The position numbers and the translations under genes are program-made. Positions 57,341-64,000 of a stretch of DNA of 64,000 nt are shown one piece after another. The first letter of the stretch is position 1, and the number at the start of each line of letters is the position of its first letter. The stretch comes from Pinibacter aurantiacus (GTDB lineage Bacteria > Bacteroidota > Bacteroidia > Chitinophagales > Chitinophagaceae), in NCBI RefSeq assembly GCF_019130065.1, contig NZ_JAHSPG010000001.1, forward strand, positions 124,001 to 188,000, given 5' to 3'. Below the pieces are notes generated by a model. That model made no database searches and was not told the DNA's origin. It was given only the letters and a program-made list of their open reading frames with translations.

Positions 57341-58744
57341 ATGACGCATAAAGGCTTTATTGCCCGTACCATATCATTTTTGAAACTCGCTATTGCAGGG
57401 CCTCCGCAGGATTATACAAAAGGAAATCTCAGCAAGGCAGTTTTTCTATTGGCCATTCCCATGATCCTTGAAATGATGATGGAATCAGTCTTTGCCATTG
57501 TAGACATTTACTTCGTGGGCAAACTCGGTAATGGAGCAGTAGCAACTGTTGGTTTAACAGAATCAGTTCTAACCATTGTGTACTCCGTTGCTATAGGCCT
57601 GAGTATGGCCGCAACAGCAACCGTAGCAAGACGTGTTGGTGAAAAAGACCCGGAAGCGGCGGCAAAATCAGCCATACAATCGGTTCTGCTGGCACTGGCA
57701 TTTACCATTGTGGTGAGCATTCTGGGAATTATCTTCTCGCACAAGATCCTCGCATTGATGGGTGCAGACAACCAGGTTATTGAAAACGGCGCTATCTATA
57801 CAAGAATTGTTTTTGGTGGCAGCATTTTCGTGATGCTGCTCTTCCTTATCAACGGTATTTTCCGTGGTGCGGGCGATGCGGCAATGGCCATGAAAAGCTT
57901 GTGGATCGCAAATATCTGCAACATCATTCTTTGTCCCATGCTGATCAATGGCTGGGGGCCCTTCCCCGAATTGGGTTTGAAAGGTGCGGCCATTGCAACG
58001 CTTTGCGGACGCGGTATTGGCGTGGTATATCAACTGTATCATTTATTCAAAGGAAATGGTGTGTTGAAAATACACAAACAACATTTTGCTCCTGATTTCA
58101 AACTGATCAAATCTTTGTTCCACATAGCGTGGACTGGCACGTTGCAATTCTTGATCGGTTCCGCGAGCTGGATATTCCTTGCAAGAATTGTTTCTGAATT
58201 TGGCAAAGATGTAATGGCGGGTTACCAGGTGGCGCTACGCATCATCACGTTCTTCATTCTCCCTGCGTGGGGATTGAGTAACGCAGCGGCGACATTGGTG
58301 GGGCAAAATCTCGGTGCCAAACAATTCGACCGTGCCGAAAAAAGTGTTTGGAAAACCGCGCTCTACAATGGCATTTTTATGTTGATGGTAACAATACTTT
58401 TCTTTGTCTTCGGTACCACCATCGTAAGATTTTTGAACGATGACCCAATGGCAGAAAAAGTTGCCATCAATGCCATCACCATCGTGAGCACCGGATATGT
58501 TTTTTATGGTGTCGGTATGGTAATGATCAACGCGTTCAATGGTGCGGGAGACACAAGGACACCAACCATCATCAATCTCTTCGGCTTCTGGATGTTCCAG
58601 ATACCTATCGCGTACCTAATGGCAATCTACTGGAAGCTCGGCCCCAAAGGTGTGTTCATGGCGATTCCCATTGCGGAGAGTTTAATGACCGTGATTGCAG
58701 TGATTGTGTTTACACGAGGAAGGTGGAAGTTGGTGAAAGTGTAA
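57341..58744 (+). CDS. MATE-family multidrug efflux transporter
   Basis: 467 residues, twelve helices in two six-helix halves (SKAVFLLAIPMILEMMMES; LPAWGLSNAAATLVGQNLGAKQ). Exports cationic drugs or metabolites using Na+ or H+ gradient. No regulator adjacent. Preceded directly by a repeat arm, so translation may rely on a weak initiation region. Confidence 0.94.
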   Translation: MTHKGFIARTISFLKLAIAGPPQDYTKGNLSKAVFLLAIPMILEMMMESVFAIVDIYFVGKLGNGAVATVGLTESVLTIVYSVAIGLSMAATATVARRVGEKDPEAAAKSAIQSVLLALAFTIVVSILGIIFSHKILALMGADNQVIENGAIYTRIVFGGSIFVMLLFLINGIFRGAGDAAMAMKSLWIANICNIILCPMLINGWGPFPELGLKGAAIATLCGRGIGVVYQLYHLFKGNGVLKIHKQHFAPDFKLIKSLFHIAWTGTLQFLIGSASWIFLARIVSEFGKDVMAGYQVALRIITFFILPAWGLSNAAATLVGQNLGAKQFDRAEKSVWKTALYNGIFMLMVTILFFVFGTTIVRFLNDDPMAEKVAINAITIVSTGYVFYGVGMVMINAFNGAGDTRTPTIINLFGFWMFQIPIAYLMAIYWKLGPKGVFMAIPIAESLMTVIAVIVFTRGRWKLVKV

Positions 58745-58752
58745 TCTTTTTT

Positions 58753-58926
58753 AAACCGCAAAGGACTCAAAGGTGGCGCAAAGGAAGCAAAGGTTCTAAA
58801 CGTTGGGGACCATCAAGTGAGAGAGATAGAAGTATAAACGCTCCTGTTCTTCTTTCAAGGCAAATCGTATTCTATTAAAAAATCCTTCGTTTACTTTGCG
58901 CCACCTTTGTGCCCTTTGCGGTTAAA
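58753..58926. repeat. Paired inverted repeat, GCAAAGG-type arms
   Basis: Left arm 58753-58796 (GCAAAGGA, CAAAGGTGGC, GCAAAGGAA units) pairs with right arm 58888-58926. Follows the MATE gene. Confidence 0.88.
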
Positions 58927-58931
58927 AATAA

Positions 58932-58955
58932 AAAGCCCTTCGCAAGCGAAAGGCT
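58932..58955 (-). terminator. Terminator after a 15-residue ORF
   Basis: On the minus strand AGCCTTTCGCTTGCGAAGGGCT is a stable hairpin followed by TTTTATTTTT. Confidence 0.8.
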
Positions 58956-58998
58956 TCTGACCCAAGGTCAGCAGATTATTTTTATGGAGAAAGCCCGG

Positions 58999-59046
58999 TT
59001 ACGCGATAATAACCGAAGGCGTCCATGATTTATCTGTAGATTGCAT
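58999..59046 (-). CDS. Tiny ORF (15 residues) with strong Shine-Dalgarno
   Basis: Reading minus from ATG 59046: MQSTDKSWTPSVIIA, then TAA. It is preceded by AAAGGAGGT with four bases to the ATG, a full Shine-Dalgarno, rare in Bacteroidota where such sites are usually absent. A hairpin with T-run follows 43 bp downstream. It lies alone in a 420-bp gap between the MATE and Crp genes. No promoter match was good. Confidence 0.5.
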   Translation of the reverse strand: MQSTDKSWTPSVIIA

Positions 59047-59168
59047 GAATACCTCCTTTTTCTTTGGTGAACAATAAAGTTAAATGAAAAATGTTCAATT
59101 CGAACAGTGCAGAAAATTTATTTTTGATCTTCACAAAAGCCTTTATTCCCAAGCAATAAACTCAAAAA

Positions 59169-59741
59169 ATGCCCGCTGCTTTTATTGACCATGTAAGAAA
59201 ATTTGTTCCGCTGAACGATGCTGAAGCCAGCATTTTATTGGAGTTCGTGGAAGTTGCCACGGTGAAGAAAAAAGAATTGCTGGTAAAAGAAGGCAGGGTT
59301 TGCACCGGCAACTATTTTGTTTTGAAAGGATGTCTCCGCTCCTATTTTTTAAATGAAGCAAAAGCCGAGCAGATCACTCAATTCGCTATTGAAAACTGGT
59401 GGCTAAGCGATTACATGAGTTATGAAACAGGCAAGCCCGCATCTTTTTCTATTCAAGCCATCGAACCAACCGAAGTGTTGATCGTAAGAAGAGACATGCA
59501 GGATGAAATGTTTCAAAAACTTCCGCAGATGGAGCGCTACTTTCGCATTATTATTCAAAAGGCATACGCCGCTTCGCAGATGCGCATCAGGTATATTTAC
59601 GGCATGACAGGCAAAGAGCGCTATTTGCATTTCAGCAATTTGTTCCCCGAATTTATTCAACGCATCCCGCAGTATATGCTTGCTTCGTACCTTGGCTTTT
59701 CGGCGGAGTTTCTTAGTAAGATAAGAGCGGGGAAATACTAG
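59169..59741 (+). CDS. Crp/Fnr-type regulator
   Basis: 190 residues: cyclic-nucleotide-type beta roll (about 20-115; GNYFVLKGCLRSYF) and a helix-rich tail with ERYLHFSNLFPEFIQRIPQYMLASYLGFSAEFLSKIR, a short winged-helix form common in Bacteroidota. The next gene is an AhpD-like protein, a typical target. No Cys cluster for Fe-S. Confidence 0.88.
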   Translation: MPAAFIDHVRKFVPLNDAEASILLEFVEVATVKKKELLVKEGRVCTGNYFVLKGCLRSYFLNEAKAEQITQFAIENWWLSDYMSYETGKPASFSIQAIEPTEVLIVRRDMQDEMFQKLPQMERYFRIIIQKAYAASQMRIRYIYGMTGKERYLHFSNLFPEFIQRIPQYMLASYLGFSAEFLSKIRAGKY

Positions 59742-59743
59742 TT

Positions 59744-59917
<174 letters not shown>

Positions 59918-59986
59918 TCTTGAACTACTTCAAGTTTTTAACTCTCTACTCCTTCCCATCTTTGTGCAAGCAAAAAAATCTATTTT

Positions 59987-60421
59987 ATGAGCACAAGAAT
60001 CAAAATGCACGAAACTAATCCTGAGGCTTACAAAGCAATGATCGAGTTCGATAAATTTTTAGCGACCACCAATATTGCGCCATTGCACAAAGAGATGATC
60101 AAGATAAGGGCTTCGCAAATCAACGGTTGTTCTTATTGCGTGGATAAGCACACCAAAGATGCCCGCAAACTTGGCGAAACAGAACAACGGATCTATGCGC
60201 TTACCGTATGGCGCGACACGCCGTTTTTCTCCCCCGAAGAAAGGGCCATTCTTGCCTTAACTGAAGAAGTCACTTTGATCCATCAGCATGTTTCCGACGC
60301 GACTTATGCTGAAGCAACAAAATATTTTGATGAGAAAACAATCGGCCAGCTGATCATGGCCATCATTATCATCAATGCATGGAACAGGATTGGCATTGCA
60401 ACGCATTTGATGCCGGTGTAG
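59987..60421 (+). CDS. AhpD-like carboxymuconolactone decarboxylase family protein
   Basis: 144 residues with the catalytic NGCSYCVDKHTKDAR motif (Cys-x-x-Cys and His). Typical of AhpD-type peroxidase helpers or CMD proteins. Pairs with the upstream Crp regulator. Confidence 0.9.
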   Translation: MSTRIKMHETNPEAYKAMIEFDKFLATTNIAPLHKEMIKIRASQINGCSYCVDKHTKDARKLGETEQRIYALTVWRDTPFFSPEERAILALTEEVTLIHQHVSDATYAEATKYFDEKTIGQLIMAIIIINAWNRIGIATHLMPV

Positions 60422-60459
60422 GAGGTACAAAAGTCTTGAAAGTGCAAGTCTAGAATTTT

Positions 60460-60555
60460 TACCACTAAGACACTAAGGACACAAGCAACACTAAGGAGTG
60501 TTTTCAATTTAAACCTCTCTTAGTGAAACTTAGTGTCCTTAGTGCCTTAGTGGTG
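60460..60555. repeat. Paired inverted repeat, CTTAGTG-type arms
   Basis: Left 60460-60496 and right 60517-60555 around about 20 bp; between co-directional genes. Confidence 0.9.
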
Positions 60556-60611
60556 AGAGTTCACGCAACCCGCCTTTTTTCTTACATTGCATCTCACAAA
60601 ACCATTACACC

Positions 60612-61169
60612 ATGATGCAGGTAAACTTCGAGCCATTTCCGATACTCGTTACTGAAAGATTGGAGCTTAAAGAAATTACGGCCAACGATGTAAATGCCTT
60701 GTTTGAGATAAGACGCGATAAAGAGTTGATGAAATATATCGCACGTCCCGTTGCCACGAATTTGCAGGACGTTACCAATCTGATAGAATTGATCTCGCGA
60801 AGAAGAAAAAGCAATGAAGGCATCAACTGGGGTATCTTTCTTAAGAACAATCCATTTCTACTGGGCATGATAGGTTTTGTAAATCTGTACAAAGAAGATT
60901 ATCGTGCTGAAATCGGCTATATGCTAAACGGCAAATACCACAGACAAGGAATAGTACAGGAAGCATTTGACGCCGTGGTTAAATATGGTTATGAAAAAAT
61001 GAATTTACACTCCATTGAAGCAACTATTCACCCGAATAACATAGCATCTGCAAAATTGCTGGAAAAGAAAGGCTTTACACGCGACGCTTATTTTAAAGAA
61101 AACAAACTCAGTCCGGAAGGCGTGTTTGAAGATACGGTGATTTATTCCCAGGTCAAGCCCAGGGAATAA
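60612..61169 (+). CDS. GNAT acetyltransferase (RimJ/RimL-like)
   Basis: 185 residues. TERLELKEITANDV opens, GYMLNGKYHRQGIVQEAF is the acetyl-CoA loop and IHPNNIASAKLLEKKGF closes the fold. Probably acetylates an amine on a protein or small molecule. A second ATG one codon on is possible. Confidence 0.92.
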   Translation: MMQVNFEPFPILVTERLELKEITANDVNALFEIRRDKELMKYIARPVATNLQDVTNLIELISRRRKSNEGINWGIFLKNNPFLLGMIGFVNLYKEDYRAEIGYMLNGKYHRQGIVQEAFDAVVKYGYEKMNLHSIEATIHPNNIASAKLLEKKGFTRDAYFKENKLSPEGVFEDTVIYSQVKPRE

Positions 61170-61324
61170 TTTGAAAATGTGGGAATTTGAAAATTTGAAA
61201 ATTCATTCTGTGCTGGTGTCCCTGTGAATTTAGATCATTTGCTTTGCAAGAATGAATGAAAATTATTTAAAAAGATGCACCTAAAGCATTTTCAAATCTT
61301 CAAATCTTCAAATTTTCAAATTCT
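61170..61324. repeat. Paired inverted repeat, TTTCAAAT-type arms
   Basis: Left arm 61170-61204 (TTTGAAAA units) starts one base after the GNAT stop; right arm 61287-61324. Convergent junction. Confidence 0.88.
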
Positions 61325-61328
61325 GCAA

Positions 61329-62603
61329 TCACACTTTCCAATCCACCACGTTATTCACCCACTCTGCATTAAACGGCACTGCTATCTTGATGTAGTTGTC
61401 TGTATAACCTTCCATCATGCCGTTCTTTTCGTGGCCCTCGAATAAAACTTTTCTGGTTTGCCCCGCATGTTGTTCAGTGAAGTATTGCATTTTCATGTAA
61501 GACAGGTTGCGCAGGGTTTTATTACGCTCATGCCTCACATTAACGGGAACAACCGGGTTTATAGTAAGTGCGTGTGTATTGTCGCGTTCGGAGTAAGTGA
61601 ACACGTGCAAATAAGACACATCAAGAGAATGCAGGAAATCAAAAGTTTCTTTGAAGTCTTCGTCTGTTTCGCCGGGGAAGCCAACGATCACATCCACACC
61701 AATCGCGCAATGCGGCATCAGTGTTTTGATAAGCTGCACACGCTCCGCATACAACTCGCGCTTGTAACGACGGCGCATTTGTCCGAGCGTTTTGTTGCTG
61801 CCACTTTGCAGTGGAATATGAAAATGCGGCATGAACTTATCGCTGTTGGCAACGAATGTGATGATCTCGTTAGTCAGCAAATTAGGCTCAATAGACGAGA
61901 TCCTGTAACGCTGAATACCTTCCACTTTGTCGAGCGCCTGTACCAGGTCAAAGAAGTTTTCTTCATGTTTTTTATTGCCATCAGGACCTTTACCAAAGTC
62001 GCCGAGGTTGACACCAGTAAGTACAATCTCTTTTACACCGTTAGCGGCAAGCTCTTCCGCATTGCGGATCACATTTGCTATGCTATCGCTACGGCTTTTG
62101 CCGCGAGCCATTGGAATGGTACAAAATGAACAGGTATAGTCACAACCGTCCTGCACTTTAAGGAAAGTACGTGTACGATCATTTATAGAAAATGAAGAAT
62201 TAAAACCGGTAACATCTTCAATATCGCAGCTGGAAATTTTGGCAGAATCGCCTTTGCTAAGTTCCGCAATGTGTTTGCCAATGTTGAATTTTTCCGCCGC
62301 TCCAAGCACTAAGTCCACACCCGGGATTTCGGAGATTTCCTTTGGCTTTAGCTGTGCATAACAGCCGGTAATAACCACCAGGCTTTCAGGGGATTTGCGT
62401 TGAATGCGGCGCACGAGCTGGCGGCATTCTTTATCAGCATTGTCAGTTACGGAGCATGTATTGATCACGTAAACGTCGGCCACATCATCGAAATCCTTCT
62501 TCTCAAAACCTTCATTCTCCATCATTCGTGAAATGGAAGAGGTTTCAGAAAAGTTTAGTTTACAACCCAATGTGTGAAAGGCGACTGATTTACTTGCTGA
62601 CAT
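61329..62603 (-). CDS. mtaB: tRNA t6A37 methylthiotransferase
   Basis: 424 residues from ATG 62603 (MSASKSVAFHTLGCKLNFSE). N-terminal MTTase domain (GCK, then VINTCSVT and ITGCYAQ), radical-SAM cluster CDYTCSFC, then a TRAM-like C-terminus. Adds methylthio to t6A at tRNA position 37. The start is chosen because the longer frame runs into repeat DNA. Confidence 0.96.
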   Translation of the reverse strand: MSASKSVAFHTLGCKLNFSETSSISRMMENEGFEKKDFDDVADVYVINTCSVTDNADKECRQLVRRIQRKSPESLVVITGCYAQLKPKEISEIPGVDLVLGAAEKFNIGKHIAELSKGDSAKISSCDIEDVTGFNSSFSINDRTRTFLKVQDGCDYTCSFCTIPMARGKSRSDSIANVIRNAEELAANGVKEIVLTGVNLGDFGKGPDGNKKHEENFFDLVQALDKVEGIQRYRISSIEPNLLTNEIITFVANSDKFMPHFHIPLQSGSNKTLGQMRRRYKRELYAERVQLIKTLMPHCAIGVDVIVGFPGETDEDFKETFDFLHSLDVSYLHVFTYSERDNTHALTINPVVPVNVRHERNKTLRNLSYMKMQYFTEQHAGQTRKVLFEGHEKNGMMEGYTDNYIKIAVPFNAEWVNNVVDWKV

Positions 62604-62629
62604 AAGGGCGCAAAGATAAGCAAAAGCCA

Positions 62630-62890
62630 GTTTCACGCAAAGGCGCAAAGAAGCAAAGGCGCGAAGCTGTCACGGCGACATATGGTTTCTCGCAGCGAAC
62701 GCAGCGGAGCAGCGACGCGGGGGTAATGTGAGGTTTAACTTTCTTTCTTCTTTCGTAAAAGCTGACAATCGGGCTATAATACATTCAAAAGCAAACTGGA
62801 ACAATAAGCCATCGCTGCCTCGTTGCTCCGCCGCGCTCGCTGCGTGAAAAACACTTGGCGCCTTTGCTCCTTTGCAGCTTTGCGTGAAAT
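62630..62890. repeat. Two-tier nested palindrome, GCAAAGGC-type arms
   Basis: Outer arms 62630-62668 / 62855-62890 (GCAAAGGCGC 8-mers). Inner arms 62685-62718 / 62819-62850 (CGCAGCGAACGCAGCGGAGC against CTCCGCCGCGCTCGCTGCG). Divergent gap between mtaB and the DUF4258 gene. Confidence 0.88.
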
Positions 62891-62962
62891 ACTGTGACGA
62901 GCCGCACGAAACTCAACACGTTGAGGGAAAATGCTTTAGATTTGGCCGTTTAAATTCCGATA

Positions 62963-63391
62963 ATGACAAAGAAGCTTGTTCCTTTTATTCTTTTGATCGT
63001 ACTCGCTGCATTGCTGTTGTTTGTCCGTACCTGTCGCGGCTTGAACGATAACGCGAAAAGGACAGACGACAACGGCCCTCAACCCAAACGCGAAACTACC
63101 CGCAGCCGAGGATTCAACAGAAAAATCAGCTATCTTGACTATACGCAGCATGCAAAGTGCCGCATGAAGTGCAGGCACATCACTCAAGCCGAAGTGGAGG
63201 ACATTATGAAGAATGGCAATATTAATTATAAAAAGAGCAACCTGCAGGACCAACCCTGCCCTACTTACGCGCTGGAAGGATATACGCAGGACCAGCAGCA
63301 TGTGCGCATCGTATTTGCGCAATGCGAAACTGACACAAAAGTTGTGACCTGCATTGACCTGGATAACGACTTTGAGTGTGATTGCAACTAG
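62963..63391 (+). CDS. DUF4258 protein with N-terminal membrane anchor
   Basis: 142 residues: one helix (LVPFILLIVLAALLLFV), a basic linker, then a DUF4258 domain (YTQHAKCRMKCRHITQAEVE, VRIVFAQCETDTKVVTCIDL). Seven Cys in the domain region. The family is sometimes toxin-like or nuclease-related; function unknown. Confidence 0.8.
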   Translation: MTKKLVPFILLIVLAALLLFVRTCRGLNDNAKRTDDNGPQPKRETTRSRGFNRKISYLDYTQHAKCRMKCRHITQAEVEDIMKNGNINYKKSNLQDQPCPTYALEGYTQDQQHVRIVFAQCETDTKVVTCIDLDNDFECDCN

Positions 63392-63395
63392 TGGT

Positions 63396-63511
63396 AAAGT
63401 AAAAAACCCCCGCCTGACCGGACGGGCAGGAAAAGTAAAAAGACCCGCAAACACTGATTTGCGAGCGGTCGCATTAAAAGCTTTTGAATTTTGACTTTTT
63501 ATTTTTTACTT
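63396..63511. repeat. Paired inverted repeat, AAAGTAAAAA-type arms, with inserted GC palindrome
   Basis: Left arm (AAAGTAAAAA twice, 63396-63444) is interrupted by a GC palindrome, CCCCCGCCTG...CGGGCAGG (63407-63430). Right arm 63491-63511. Confidence 0.78.
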
Positions 63512-63564
63512 AACAAGCGTGTCTATTTTAAAAAACAAGTTTAGATTTTATTACAGGATTTTAC

Positions 63565-64000
63565 ATGAAGTATCTTATAAAACCCGTTCAACTTATTTAC
63601 AGCCTGTATGCAATGGCTTTGTTTATTCTGCTGTTGCTGCTGCTAATGCCATTCTTTTTCATTGCTTCTTTTTTTGGCAAAATAAGGGGCGGCAACATGC
63701 TTTTCAAACTCTGCACGCTGTGGGCAGATATCTGGCTCACGATGATCGGTATTTACGCAAAAAACATTCACGAAGCGAAGTCAACAGAAAAAAGGCCTTG
63801 CGTGTTTGTTGCGAATCATATCTCTTATCTTGACATTCCGATGATCGTTAAAGTTATTCGTGAACCTGTGCGTCCGCTGGGTAAATATGAAATGAGCAAG
63901 GTTCCGCTATTTGGTTTTTTATACAGGAACGCTGCTGTTATGGTTGACCGGAGCAGTGCAAGGAATCGTGCCAGAAGCGTTCGCACATTAAAGCAGTTCA
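63565..64000 (+). CDS. plsC: 1-acyl-sn-glycerol-3-phosphate acyltransferase, N-terminal part (runs off edge)
   Basis: 145 residues from ATG 63565 to the window edge. Membrane helix (about 14-35), then the acyltransferase box NHISYLD (H-x4-D) and KYEMSKVPLFGFLYRNAAVMVDR, which binds glycerol phosphate. Makes phosphatidic acid in the inner membrane. C-terminal part missing. Confidence 0.93.
   Translation, partial: MKYLIKPVQLIYSLYAMALFILLLLLLMPFFFIASFFGKIRGGNMLFKLCTLWADIWLTMIGIYAKNIHEAKSTEKRPCVFVANHISYLDIPMIVKVIREPVRPLGKYEMSKVPLFGFLYRNAAVMVDRSSARNRARSVRTLKQF

Overview
The window looks like a chromosomal stretch from a Bacteroidota bacterium, most likely a Chitinophagaceae-like member. The signs are a SusC/SusD glycan-uptake locus with GH92 and two GH95 enzymes, many lipoproteins with a Cys lipobox, Bacteroidetes-type promoters (TTG or TTTG, about 18-20 bp, TAnnTTTG), TonB receptors with carboxypeptidase-regulatory N-termini, and Bacteroidota-specific families (DUF4959, DUF4998, DUF4382). 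I saw no rRNA, tRNA, CRISPR array, phage genes or intact insertion sequence.

Layout. 0-9.7 kb: start of an SDR oxidoreductase, a membrane pyrophosphatase (hppA), a HAD phosphatase, a three-gene exported-protein operon (4.4-6.3 kb) with a toxin-like first product, a PH-like membrane protein, a rhomboid protease and a GT39-type glycosyltransferase. 10-15.5 kb: a thiamine salvage operon on the minus strand (TPP riboswitch, thiM, thiE, thiD, tenA) followed by a TonB receptor. 15.7-17.5 kb: a SIR2-TPR protein, a candidate NAD-depleting anti-phage effector. 17.9-29 kb: exported lipoproteins, a zinc metallopeptidase, a clan GH-D glycosidase, two ferritin-like proteins, an FtsX-type permease, and an ArsR / SRPBCC-VOC pair with a visible operator. 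29-46 kb: one polysaccharide utilization locus on the minus strand, running from SusC at 46 kb through SusD, two discoidin-type surface lipoproteins, an (alpha/alpha)6 glycosidase, GH95, GH92 and a second GH95. The enzymes suggest a glycan bearing alpha-L-fucose (or alpha-L-galactose) and alpha-mannose. 47-55 kb: a secreted esterase, a siderophore-type TonB receptor with a PepSY membrane protein (iron uptake) and a CPA2 antiporter. 54.8-64 kb: an NtrC-like regulator lacking a DNA-binding domain, two very small ORFs, a lipoprotein, a MATE exporter, a Crp-type regulator with an AhpD-like protein, a GNAT, MtaB, a DUF4258 protein and the start of a PlsC acyltransferase.

The strongest unexplained signal is not a protein. 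At about 26 gene junctions the DNA carries a pair of inverted arms, each about 25-45 bp and built of tandem 7-8 bp units, around a spacer of roughly 15-215 bp. The sequence of the unit differs between loci (at least six families: TTAATTA, CTCAACT, CTTAGTG, ATTCAGTT, TTTCAAAT, GCAAAGGC types) but the architecture is the same, at convergent, divergent and co-directional junctions alike. Arms often abut or overlap stop codons. Some spacers contain terminator hairpins or further nested palindromes. Separate dispersed repeats and small GC-rich palindromes are also present, one of them visibly inserted into a copy of another repeat.
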